Below are positions 1-6,707 of a stretch of 12,242 nucleotides of DNA, one piece after another. The position numbers and the translations under genes were made by a program. The DNA is from Candidatus Levyibacteriota bacterium (GTDB taxonomy: Bacteria > Patescibacteriota > Microgenomatia > Levybacterales > UBA12049), in contig JACOXV010000039.1 of NCBI GenBank assembly GCA_016182225.1, positions 1-12,242 of the forward strand. Reading direction: 5' to 3'. The notes beneath the pieces are model-generated. The model made no database searches. It was given only the letters and a program-made list of their open reading frames with translations, and was not told the DNA's origin. Each line of letters starts with the position of its first letter. Position 1 is the stretch's first letter.

Positions 1-90
1 GAAAATTGCATTTTTATCAGCTAGAAGACATGCCACCTTTTTAGGCGGTGTGCTTTTTAGTGGATAAAATATAGTTTTAACTTAATAAGC
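1..90 (+). other. Window edge; possible 3' end of an upstream gene
   Basis: This stretch contains no complete gene. Two + frames are open from the edge. One ends at TAA 65-67, with a last stretch reading ...ATFLGGVLFSG. The other ends at TAG 42-44, with a last stretch reading ...FYQLEDMPPF. Either could be the tail of a gene that lies mostly outside the window, and I cannot choose between them. An imperfect hairpin (29-37 with 44-52, then five T) sits inside the same stretch, and a much better terminator follows at 91-115. Confidence 0.25.
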
Positions 91-115
91 AAACCGCCTT
101 AAGGGCGGTTTTTTT
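91..115 (+). terminator. Rho-independent terminator of the upstream unit
   Basis: AAACCGCC (91-98) pairs perfectly with GGCGGTTT (104-111) across a 5-nt loop. The run of T at 109-115 completes a classic intrinsic terminator. The T-run is on the + strand only, so it ends transcription coming from the left edge and separates that unit from the GNAT gene at 160. Confidence 0.9.
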
Positions 116-117
116 GT

Positions 118-143
118 GGTTCGACAAGCTCACCATGAATGGG
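118..143 (+). repeat. GAGCTTGTCGAA-type dispersed repeat fragment
   Basis: GGTTCGACAAGCTCACCATG and the bases after it match a word I recognise as part of dispersed intergenic repeats in many bacteria (core TTCGACAAGCTC, complement GAGCTTGTCGAA). It lies between the upstream terminator and the GNAT gene. Its TCACC (130-134) is complementary to GGTGA (150-154) in that gene's SD, so the copy could partly mask the ribosome binding site. The repeat identity is from memory; the masking is inference. Confidence 0.5.
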
Positions 144-148
144 AAAGT

Positions 149-154
149 AGGTGA
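149..154 (+). promoter_or_regulatory. SD that decides the start of the first GNAT gene
   Basis: AGGTGA lies 5 nt before the ATG at 160. A GTG at 151 in the same frame falls inside this SD and has only a poor purine stretch ahead of it. The ATG at 160 is therefore the preferred start. Confidence 0.75.
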
Positions 155-159
155 ATAAA

Positions 160-723
160 ATGATAGAAAGAGAAAATTTTACAGAAGACCCAAAGTTTAT
201 GTTTGCGGTAAGGATGGCCGGAATGCAGGATATAAAATATGCGCCGGTAATTTCCGAATGGACTCAAAAAGCGGGAACAATGCTTCCGAAGTCTCCCGAG
301 GAAATTATTGAGCTATTTTTGCAAAACCGATCTGCTGTTGTGGTAAATGCAATGGAAGATGTCGTAAGTCACGCTGCCGCAGCCTTTATTTATACAGATG
401 GATCAGTAGAGTTTGGAGCCTTGGTCACGGGAGGTGATTTTCAAGGAAAAGGAGCGGCCACTATGGCCACAGAATTTTTACTTGGTGTTTTGGGAGATCG
501 ATATCCGAACAAAACTATTTTTGCCCTTGCAAATCCAATGAGTGCTAAATTATTTCAAAAAATAGGAGCAGGGGTAATGGATTATTCATTGGTAACAGAT
601 GAAGTGTGGAAAAATTGCGCCAATTGTCCAAACAACCCAAGCGGTAATCCGGATGTTTTTATAGGATGCTGTGATACGCCTTATGATTTAACAGATATAG
701 CCCTAAATTCTCATCACAGCTAA
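160..723 (+). CDS. GNAT-family N-acetyltransferase with C-terminal cysteines
   Basis: The 187-aa product is a GNAT-fold protein, expected to move an acetyl group from acetyl-CoA to an amine. The acceptor cannot be read from the sequence. The acetyl-CoA pyrophosphate-binding motif is QGKGAA (residues 95-100), after a beta-strand reading VEFGALVTGG. A typical late GNAT segment with Asn and Ser follows (ANPMSAKLFQKIGA, 124-137). After the core comes a short tail with Cys153, Cys156 and adjacent Cys170-Cys171, arranged CxxC...CC, which may bind a metal or form disulfides. There is no signal peptide or membrane segment, so it should be cytosolic. The start is ATG 160, chosen by its SD. The gene is bounded by terminators on both sides, so it is probably monocistronic. 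The family call is firm; the substrate is unknown. Confidence 0.8.
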   Translation: MIERENFTEDPKFMFAVRMAGMQDIKYAPVISEWTQKAGTMLPKSPEEIIELFLQNRSAVVVNAMEDVVSHAAAAFIYTDGSVEFGALVTGGDFQGKGAATMATEFLLGVLGDRYPNKTIFALANPMSAKLFQKIGAGVMDYSLVTDEVWKNCANCPNNPSGNPDVFIGCCDTPYDLTDIALNSHHS

Positions 724-724
724 G

Positions 725-790
725 CCAGAAGAGTCGCAGGTAGTTTATTTCTAAAAATAAATTGCTCTATGCGGCTTTCTGGTTTTTTTT
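725..790 (+). terminator. Long-stem intrinsic terminator after the first GNAT gene
   Basis: CCAGAAGAGTCGCA (725-738) pairs with TGCGGCTTTCTGG (770-782), with one bulge and a G-T pair. An inner AT-rich stem (TTTATTT around 744-750 with AAATAAAT) extends it. Eight T (783-790) follow directly. The hairpin starts 2 nt after the stop codon and should end the GNAT transcript. Confidence 0.85.
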
Positions 791-799
791 GTGCCTGAA

Positions 800-868
800 G
801 CCCGCCCATTCTTACTTTAAGTCTTACCTACTATTCGTAGCGCGACTTAAAGAGCGATTTAGGCAGGC
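800..868. repeat. Imperfect inverted repeat before the second GNAT-like gene
   Basis: The left arm (800-823) and right arm (844-868) are imperfect reverse complements. The inner 9 bp are perfect (CTTTAAGTC 815-823 with GACTTAAAG 844-852), and the outer ends read GCCCGCCCA against TAGGCAGGC. A small CTAC/GTAG stem sits in the loop. There is no T-run after it, so it is not a simple terminator. It ends 4 nt before the SD of the next gene. It looks like a miniature palindromic repeat element; any effect on translation is inference. Confidence 0.6.
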
Positions 869-872
869 GAAG

Positions 873-881
873 GGAGGTGAT
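873..881 (+). promoter_or_regulatory. Near-perfect SD deciding the ATG at 886
   Basis: GGAGGTGAT is a 9-nt match to the usual anti-SD at the 16S rRNA 3' end and lies at normal distance from ATG 886. The in-frame GTG at 877 is part of the SD itself and cannot be the start. Confidence 0.85.
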
Positions 882-885
882 AAAT

Positions 886-1545
886 ATGTCAGAAATAGGA
901 AAATTTTATAATCTGGACGCAGTTAGACAGATGTATGGGGATATAGTTCCTGTATATCAAAACGCTTTTGCCGGTGAGCCTTGGTTTGAGGTAAGTAAGT
1001 GTGAAGACAAAGCCGATGTTAAAAGATGTGTTGGCGGATTTTCTTCAATGCCGATTGGTTTAACGTGTGAGGAATGCGGAAATTGTCTGATAAGAACCGC
1101 ATATGAAAGAGAAGAATTGATTGCGGGATTTGAGCGTTTTGCCGAAAAATTTCCGTTGGCTTGGTATTTGGAAAGAAACGATGCAGGAGTTACGCTAGCA
1201 TCTGTTGTTTGGTTCGCAAGTGCCGAGGATATTGCATCGGAAAAATATCAATATATTCCGGGGATGAGGAAGTGGATGGAAGATTTGCTTGGAAAGACGC
1301 CTGTTATGTGGCTAGACGAGATTTTTGCGGATAGGTCCAAAAAACCTTCGGGGAATTTGTCAAATTTCAGAAATATGTGTATGGGTTTTGCAGATGAGTT
1401 TGGAAGTCAAACAATGGCTTTTAGGACAATAAACCCGAGACTTGTTGCTGCAGCGAAGCGAGATTTCGAAGGCACTTCGGTTTATCCACGAAATGATCTG
1501 GTTCCGGACAGAAGAGATTTTGTCTTGATCAATTTAGAACAATAA
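886..1545 (+). CDS. GNAT-like protein with a cysteine cluster
   Basis: The 219-aa product is probably a divergent GNAT-fold protein. The N-terminal half has a YQNAFAGEPWFEV segment (24-36), then Cys39, Cys48 and a tight CxxCxxC (Cys61, Cys64, Cys67), which looks like a structural metal site inserted early in the fold. The second half has a hydrophobic strand (GVTLASVVWF), then MWLDEIFADR (141-150) followed by KKPSGN in place of the usual QxxGxG loop. A late NPRLVAAAKRDFEG (183-196) resembles the GNAT C-terminal helix. I recall similar Cys-bearing proteins in Patescibacteria but know no function for them. It should be cytosolic. It converges on the M20 gene with a 7-nt gap and no visible terminator. 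The acetyl-CoA loop is weak, so activity as an acetyltransferase is uncertain. Confidence 0.6.
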   Translation: MSEIGKFYNLDAVRQMYGDIVPVYQNAFAGEPWFEVSKCEDKADVKRCVGGFSSMPIGLTCEECGNCLIRTAYEREELIAGFERFAEKFPLAWYLERNDAGVTLASVVWFASAEDIASEKYQYIPGMRKWMEDLLGKTPVMWLDEIFADRSKKPSGNLSNFRNMCMGFADEFGSQTMAFRTINPRLVAAAKRDFEGTSVYPRNDLVPDRRDFVLINLEQ

Positions 1546-1552
1546 AAACAAG

Positions 1553-2536
1553 TTACTCGAAGTTTTTTATTATTTGCGAATAAACTTCAACAGCTTTTTT
1601 AAGTTCTATTTTGGGAAGTTGCTCATTGGGTCCGTGTGCATATTTAATATCTCCGGGCCCGATGACAACGCCTTTTTGGAAAAATGAGAGTTCGGTTGAG
1701 TATTTAACAGTTTTTTTTTCTTTGATGAAAGAAAGCTCTTTAGGTACATCAGTATGAACGCTGTTTAGTTTCAATGTTTCCTCGACCGAGATGTTTGCGG
1801 TAGAAAATGCTTTTATCTGGGAAGTGTAATCGTTTTTGTCATCAGGTGAGACCCTAAAGCTAAAAGTTGCTTGTGCCAATCCCGGTATTACATTGTCGGC
1901 AACTCCTCCGTCTATCAGAACAAGGCTCATAAGTGTATTTGGATGAATTTTTAAAGACTTTACTTTTTCAATTGTTTCCAAAAGCTTATCTATTGCATTT
2001 ATCCCTTCATCGGGTTTGCTGCTGTGAGCTGCTTTTCCTTTTGCCGTGATTTTTATCACCAATATTCCAAAATGTTCATTAACTATTTGAAGAGAAGATG
2101 GTTCACCGACAATTACAAATGGAATAGGAAAGTTTGACTGGATAATTTTTTTTGCTCCATCAAAATCAGTTTCTTCCCCGACTGTAAAAATTAATCCAAA
2201 ATTTTTATATCCTTGTTTTTTGCAAGAAATCGCTGCGGATACCATACAAGCTACTGATCCTTTTGTGTCACAGGCTCCTCTTCCGTAAATATTCTCGTCA
2301 TCTTCGCTATATTCAATTATTCCAGGAACTGTATCTAAGTGGGCTTGAAGATAAACCCTTGGATTGTTTCCTATATTTGCAACAATATTAAACCTTTCAT
2401 TTCCCACTTCATATTTCGAAGTCTTAAATCCCTCTTTATTTAATAAATCAAGCATAAAATTACAAACTTCAGACTCGCTTCCTGTCGGGGAAGGAATGGA
2501 TATTAATTTTTTTAATAAATCTTCTGTATTTGTCAT
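1553..2536 (-). CDS. M20-family zinc metallopeptidase/deacylase (ArgE/DapE/LysK-like)
   Basis: The 327-aa product belongs to the M20 di-zinc amidohydrolases, which cleave N-acyl amino acids or small peptides. Metal and catalytic residues are in order: His66 and Asp68 in AHLDTVPG, bridging Asp90 in GRGACDTKG, catalytic Glu121 with metal ligand Glu122 in GEETD, Glu145 in GEPSS, and His301 in YAHGPNEQ. The lid/dimerisation domain spans roughly 155-265, with the conserved GKAAHSSKP (His171) and an Arg at FSFRVSP. At 327 aa it is on the short side for ArgE/DapE, nearer to LysK and small dipeptidase types. No arginine or lysine biosynthesis gene is nearby, so scavenging of peptides or acylated amino acids is as likely as biosynthesis. 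No SD precedes ATG 2536, and a -10 box lies 7 nt upstream. The family is certain, the substrate is not. Confidence 0.9.
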   Translation of the reverse strand: MTNTEDLLKKLISIPSPTGSESEVCNFMLDLLNKEGFKTSKYEVGNERFNIVANIGNNPRVYLQAHLDTVPGIIEYSEDDENIYGRGACDTKGSVACMVSAAISCKKQGYKNFGLIFTVGEETDFDGAKKIIQSNFPIPFVIVGEPSSLQIVNEHFGILVIKITAKGKAAHSSKPDEGINAIDKLLETIEKVKSLKIHPNTLMSLVLIDGGVADNVIPGLAQATFSFRVSPDDKNDYTSQIKAFSTANISVEETLKLNSVHTDVPKELSFIKEKKTVKYSTELSFFQKGVVIGPGDIKYAHGPNEQLPKIELKKAVEVYSQIIKNFE

Positions 2537-2543
2537 AAGGGGA

Positions 2544-2552
2544 ATTATAGCA
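2544..2552 (-). promoter_or_regulatory. Extended -10 promoter inside a stop codon, before the M20 gene
   Basis: On the - strand the sequence reads TGCTATAAT, a full match to an extended -10 (TGnTATAAT). Its TAA is the stop codon of the upstream 193-aa gene. Seven nt later comes ATG 2536, so transcription would start at or next to the start codon and give a leaderless mRNA. No -35 is recognisable, which extended -10 promoters tolerate. Confidence 0.5.
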
Positions 2553-3126
2553 GAGATATATTGATTCTAGCATAAGGATCGGGAAGCATTGCTCCGTTAT
2601 GTACCTCAACCTCAGGCGGAGGAAAGCCTAGAATTTCCCATGCTGATTCTATTCCTTCGTGTGTCGCAGGAAGATCAACTCCGTTTACTTTGAGCGCAAG
2701 TAAGCCTTGTTCTCCAAGATTTTCCCAGATAAAAAGTGCTCTTTCAAACCATCTGCCAACGTCTCCTGGCCGGCTTACCAAAGAAGATGCATTACTAATC
2801 GACTGAACAGTATTTGATAAAAGTTCAATTGCTTTTACTTGATAATCTGGCGGTATGTAGAAGGGATTACTTTTTCTTAAATAAAGATGTGTTGGATCTT
2901 CTTGTCCCATTTTTTGCAAAAGCATTCCCATATCAGAAATAAGACCCAATCTTATAACATCTGCTACTGCATAAGCCGGAATCTCTCCTCTCTCAAAATA
3001 TTTATCAAAAAGTTTCTCAGGATAATAAACAAATACTGATACTGATCCAGGATCTTCTTTTTTTGGCTCTTCAGGTCTTCGAACCAGAAATCCGCCTATT
3101 ATCGGTATTTTTTCAGTCTTAGGCAT
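2545..3126 (-). CDS. Conserved-looking hypothetical protein, 193 aa
   Basis: I do not recognise this gene. The product is soluble, with no signal peptide, membrane span or cysteines. It begins with a Lys/Glu/Pro-rich linker (about residues 16-27) and a strand-like SVSVFVYYP. A mostly helical middle follows, containing IPAYAVADVIRLGLIS and a segment with GRWFERALFIWENLGEQGLL. It ends in GIESAWEILGFPPPEVEV and a hydrophobic C-terminus. Codon use and the good extended -10 upstream argue that it is real. It precedes the M20 gene by 8 nt on the same strand and is divergent from rpoB. The M20 gene may be co-transcribed with it as well as having its own promoter. There is no clear SD before ATG 3126. 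The reading frame is fairly secure; no function is proposed. Confidence 0.75.
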   Translation of the reverse strand: MPKTEKIPIIGGFLVRRPEEPKKEDPGSVSVFVYYPEKLFDKYFERGEIPAYAVADVIRLGLISDMGMLLQKMGQEDPTHLYLRKSNPFYIPPDYQVKAIELLSNTVQSISNASSLVSRPGDVGRWFERALFIWENLGEQGLLALKVNGVDLPATHEGIESAWEILGFPPPEVEVHNGAMLPDPYARINISLL

Positions 3127-3142
3127 AGTTTTATGGCCTGTA

Positions 3143-3151
3143 ATTATACCA
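3143..3151 (-). promoter_or_regulatory. Extended -10 promoter for the 193-aa gene
   Basis: The - strand reads TGGTATAAT, a perfect extended -10. Transcription would start about 7 nt on, leaving a leader of roughly 9 nt before ATG 3126. No good -35 is at the right distance. Together with the + strand promoter at 3215-3244 it makes a divergent regulatory region. Confidence 0.6.
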
Positions 3152-3214
3152 CCTTACGGCCTCATTTTTTGTTCAGATATCGGGTCGCGCACTGTTTGTA
3201 ATTTATTTTGGGGC

Positions 3215-3244
3215 TTGACAGCCTAGAGTTTCCCATGATATAAA
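3215..3244 (+). promoter_or_regulatory. Sigma-70-type promoter of rpoB-rpoC
   Basis: A perfect TTGACA -35 (3215-3220) is followed after 18 nt by TATAAA (3239-3244). Transcription should begin near 3251, giving a leader of about 76 nt to rpoB. The promoter lies in the intergenic region between the divergent 193-aa gene and rpoB, so rpoBC need not depend on an upstream ribosomal protein operon. Confidence 0.75.
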
Positions 3245-3275
3245 AGTTTTACTTTAAGACAAAAGTGAATAAGGT

Positions 3276-3299
3276 GATGCACCTGGTGCGTCTTTTTTT
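3276..3299 (+). terminator. Terminator-like hairpin in the rpoB leader (possible attenuator)
   Basis: GATGCACC (3276-3283) pairs with GGTGCGTC (3285-3292), with one G-T pair, and seven T follow (3293-3299). It lies between the promoter and ATG 3327 and has no other + strand gene to terminate, so it should act on the rpoBC transcript itself. GGTG at 3273-3276 can pair instead with CACC 3280-3283, and GACAAAA 3258-3264 is complementary to TTTTGTC 3296-3302, which would bury the U-tract. These alternatives suggest an attenuator; that is inference. Confidence 0.6.
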
Positions 3300-3326
3300 G
3301 TCGATTGAGAAAACTTTCTAGCACAG

Positions 3327-6300
3327 ATGCCTAAAGCCGATAAGAATGAGATTAAGAACCATATCCGAGAGGATTGGGGAAGAAAGTTTCCTGTTCTGCC
3401 CACACTAGACCTTCTTTCCGTTCAAAAGGAATCCTATAAGTGGTTTGAGGAAGTAGGAATTGGAGAAGTTATCCAAGAAGTATCTCCTATAGATGACTTT
3501 ACAGGTAAAAATTGGACTCTTACATTTAAAGAATACAGACTCGGAAAGCCTACCAATCAACCCCCCCTTTGTCTTCTTAAGGGACTTACCTTCGATACTC
3601 CTCTGTATGTTAAAGCAACCCTCCTTAATAAAAAAACAAACGCAGAAATAGAACAAGAAGTTTTCCTGGGAGATATTCCCAAAATGACAGAGCGTGGAAC
3701 ATTTATTATTAATGGAATTGAAAGAGCAATAGTTAATCAGCTCGTACGCTCTCCCGGCGTATTTTTTACGGCAACTTCGGATGTAGTAACAGGACAGACT
3801 CTTTATACGGCAGAAATAAGACCGGTTCACGGATCATGGCTTGAATTTTCTACCACCAGATACGGTACTATCACAGTCAAGATTGACAGAAGAAGAAAGT
3901 TCCTCGCTACAACTTTCCTTCGTGCGATTGGTATTTCAGACAACGATCAGATAAGAGAAAAATTTGCCGGACTTACAGAAGAAAAAACTAATTTCATAGA
4001 CAATACTCTTCAAAAAGATGAGACAGCGGGCTCCTCTGAAGCACTAATTGAGATATTTAAAAAAATGCATCCCGGAGAGCCGGTAGTTTTGGAAAAAGTA
4101 AAAGAAAATTTCTTTGGAATGTTTTTTAACAACAGGCGCTATGATTTAGGTGAAGTCGGACGATATAAAATAAATAAAAAACTTAAAGATTCTCCCGGAT
4201 TTGTTCCATCAGAGGCAAGAATTCTAACCGTTGAGGATATAATCGGCACGATCGCATTTCTTGTTGGGCTCGCGGGGGGGAAAGATGGAGTAGATGATAT
4301 TGATTCTTTGGCAAACAGACGAGTCCGAAGAGTTGGAGAATTGGTAGCCTCAACTGCTTTCCGGGTAGGAGTTTTAAGGCTTGAGCGATCGATAAAAGAA
4401 AGAATGAGTCTTATTCAGCCGGATGTTCCCGTAACAATTGCCGGACTTATTAATGCCAGACCAATTATGGCATCTATTAACGAGTTTTTTAGAACTTCTC
4501 AGCTCTCCACTATCCTCGATCAAACCAACCCGCTTTCAGAAATAGACAACCTTAATCGTCTTACGGTTATGGGAACAGGCGGAATTTCGCGTGAGCGCGC
4601 AGCTTTCTCAATTCGAGACATCAACAGCTCACAATACGGAAGAATTGACCCTATCAGATCTCCTGAAGGACCAAACATCGGACTTGTAACCTACATGGCT
4701 CTTTACTGCCGAGTAAATGCTTATGGGTTTCTGGAGGCTCCTTATAGAAAAGTAGAACATGTAAAAAGCGGACGAAAAACAATTACAAAAGCCACAAATG
4801 AAATAGTTTATATGGCAGCTGATGACGAAAGAGAGCACTACATTACTCATGCAGGAGTCATAAATGACAAACAGGAAATTGAATCTGACAGAGTCCCGGT
4901 TAGATATAAAGGCGAGTTTTTAGAAGTAGATCGCGAGAAAGCAGAATATATAGACGTTGTACCCCGCCAAGTTGTAGGAACAGCAGCCAGTCTTATTCCA
5001 TTTGTTTCACATGATGAAGCTAACCGCGCCCTCATGGGCACTCACATGCAGTCTCAGGCAGTTCCCCTGGTAATACCTGAAAGCCCAATTGTCGGAACAG
5101 GAATGGAGAAAGTCGTCTCATCTGTCATGGGAAGAGTTATAACTGCGTCCCAGGATGGAGAAGTTCTTTATGCTGACGGAGAAAAAGTTATTTTTAAAGG
5201 GAAAGATAAAACAGAAGAGGCACATAAGGTAGAATCTTTCCAAAGAACTTCTCAAGCTACAGCATACACGCAAAAAGTAATGGTTAAGACCGGTCAAAAA
5301 GTTAAAAAAGGAGATCTTTTGATTGATGGACCATCTTCCCAGAATGGAGAGTTGGCTCTAGGACAAAATCTTTTAATTGCATATGCCTCATACGATGGCC
5401 TTGGCTATGAGGATGCTATCGTAATTTCCGACAGACTGGTGCGAGAAGACGTGCTTTCATCTATACATATTGAAAAATATGAGTCAGCAGTAGTAGAGAC
5501 GAAATTAGGACCTGAAGAAACCACAAGAGATATTCCAAACGTCGCGGAAGAAGACTTGGCAAATCTTGATGAAGACGGAATAGTTGTGGCCTCAAGCGAA
5601 GTAGGACCCGGCGATATTTTAGTTGGAAAAATTGCTCCAAAAGGTGAGACAGAGTTAACTGCTGAAGAAAGATTGCTTCGCGCAATATTCGGAGAGCAGG
5701 CAAGAGAAGTTAGGGATACTTCCCTTCGCATGCCCAACGGAGAGCGCGGAACAGTCATTTCTGTTCAGATTCTTGATCGCAAAAAAGGAGACGAGCTGGA
5801 GCCTGGTACTATAAGGAAAATAATCGTTGAAGTAGCCCAATTCCGTCATGTAGTGGTAGGAGATAAATTGGCAGGAAGACACGGAAATAAAGGAGTAATT
5901 TCAAAAATTGTCCCGCAAGTAGACATGCCGTATTTGGAAGACGGAACACCGGTAGATATTGTAATTTCACCTATTTCCGTACTCGCGCGTATGAATTTGG
6001 GACAGATTTTAGAGGCTCATTTGGGATGGGCAGCTCTTAAAAAAGGCATAAAAGTAGGAGTTCCTGTTTTTGAAGAAGTTCCTGAAACAAAGATCGTAAA
6101 TTCACTTAAAGAAGAAAAACTTCCCGAGAATGGAAAAGCTGTTCTTTTTGATTCCAGAACAGGTCTTCCTTATGAAAATGCTGTTGTGGTAGGAGTCGAA
6201 TATATTATGAAGCTTATCCATATGGTAGAGGATAAAACTCATGCGCGCTCAACAGGACCTTATTCTTTAGTTACACAGCAGCCTCTTGGAGGGAAAGCAC

Positions 6301-6707
6301 AAATGGGGGGTCAAAGACTTGGAGAAATGGAGGTCTGGGCGCTTGAAGCACATCGGGCACGTTATACTCTTCAGGAAATGCTTACAATTAAGTCCGATGA
6401 TGTTGTGGGAAGAGCAAAAGCATTTGAGGCAATCGTAAAGGGAACCTCAATTCCAACACCAAAAGTTCCGGAATCATTTAAAGTTTTGATTAAAGAACTT
6501 CAAGCGCTGGGTCTTAACGTGGTACCCATGGGAGCAACTATTGTAGCAGAGGAAACGTTGGCGGAGCCGACAGCAGAAACCATCCAAAAAACAGAAGAAG
6601 AAGGCAAAAAACTTCAAGAGGCATTAGGGGGAGAAGAAATTCTTCAAACGTCTGAGGTTACGAAGTCCGGCTCACCTTTTGAGCTAAAGGAGGGAGTAAG
6701 TGAATAA
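3327..6707 (+). CDS. rpoB: DNA-directed RNA polymerase subunit beta
   Basis: RpoB (1126 aa) is the beta subunit of RNA polymerase. It forms one side of the cleft and, with beta', the active site. Landmarks in order are the beta lobe entry motif NQLVRSPGVFF (137-147), the rifampicin region (389-417), RSPEGPNIGL (444-453), GLGYEDAIVISD (691-702), the nucleotide-contacting GDKLAGRHGNKG (845-856), and the C-terminal clamp anchor around GGQRLGEMEVWALEAHRARY (994-1013). It is shorter than E. coli RpoB (1342 aa) because lineage-specific insertions are missing. An acidic tail of about 55 residues follows the conserved core. ATG 3327 is the only start, because an in-frame stop lies 19 nt upstream; no SD precedes it. 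The leader carries a terminator-like hairpin. The last 8 nt overlap rpoC. Several rifampicin-contact positions differ from the usual consensus. Confidence 0.98.
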   Translation: MPKADKNEIKNHIREDWGRKFPVLPTLDLLSVQKESYKWFEEVGIGEVIQEVSPIDDFTGKNWTLTFKEYRLGKPTNQPPLCLLKGLTFDTPLYVKATLLNKKTNAEIEQEVFLGDIPKMTERGTFIINGIERAIVNQLVRSPGVFFTATSDVVTGQTLYTAEIRPVHGSWLEFSTTRYGTITVKIDRRRKFLATTFLRAIGISDNDQIREKFAGLTEEKTNFIDNTLQKDETAGSSEALIEIFKKMHPGEPVVLEKVKENFFGMFFNNRRYDLGEVGRYKINKKLKDSPGFVPSEARILTVEDIIGTIAFLVGLAGGKDGVDDIDSLANRRVRRVGELVASTAFRVGVLRLERSIKERMSLIQPDVPVTIAGLINARPIMASINEFFRTSQLSTILDQTNPLSEIDNLNRLTVMGTGGISRERAAFSIRDINSSQYGRIDPIRSPEGPNIGLVTYMALYCRVNAYGFLEAPYRKVEHVKSGRKTITKATNEIVYMAADDEREHYITHAGVINDKQEIESDRVPVRYKGEFLEVDREKAEYIDVVPRQVVGTAASLIPFVSHDEANRALMGTHMQSQAVPLVIPESPIVGTGMEKVVSSVMGRVITASQDGEVLYADGEKVIFKGKDKTEEAHKVESFQRTSQATAYTQKVMVKTGQKVKKGDLLIDGPSSQNGELALGQNLLIAYASYDGLGYEDAIVISDRLVREDVLSSIHIEKYESAVVETKLGPEETTRDIPNVAEEDLANLDEDGIVVASSEVGPGDILVGKIAPKGETELTAEERLLRAIFGEQAREVRDTSLRMPNGERGTVISVQILDRKKGDELEPGTIRKIIVEVAQFRHVVVGDKLAGRHGNKGVISKIVPQVDMPYLEDGTPVDIVISPISVLARMNLGQILEAHLGWAALKKGIKVGVPVFEEVPETKIVNSLKEEKLPENGKAVLFDSRTGLPYENAVVVGVEYIMKLIHMVEDKTHARSTGPYSLVTQQPLGGKAQMGGQRLGEMEVWALEAHRARYTLQEMLTIKSDDVVGRAKAFEAIVKGTSIPTPKVPESFKVLIKELQALGLNVVPMGATIVAEETLAEPTAETIQKTEEEGKKLQEALGGEEILQTSEVTKSGSPFELKEGVSE

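Noticed and set aside
29..58. Hairpin followed by five T near the left edge, as a second terminator
   Set aside because: The stem has a mismatch and two wobble pairs, the T-run is short, and the stretch may still be coding. The hairpin at 91-115 is a far better terminator.
1546..1552. Bidirectional terminator between the second GNAT-like gene and the M20 gene
   Set aside because: The gap is 7 nt and I find no inverted repeat around it.
3561..4280. C7 (3561-3567) and G7 (4274-4280) runs as frameshift or slippage sites in rpoB
   Set aside because: The protein reads through both in frame with conserved sequence on each side, so nothing suggests programmed slippage or an assembly error.
3405..5882. 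Several open frames on the - strand within rpoB
   Set aside because: They are antisense to a fully conserved rpoB, have no start signals, and their translations are low-complexity or cysteine/serine-rich shadows.
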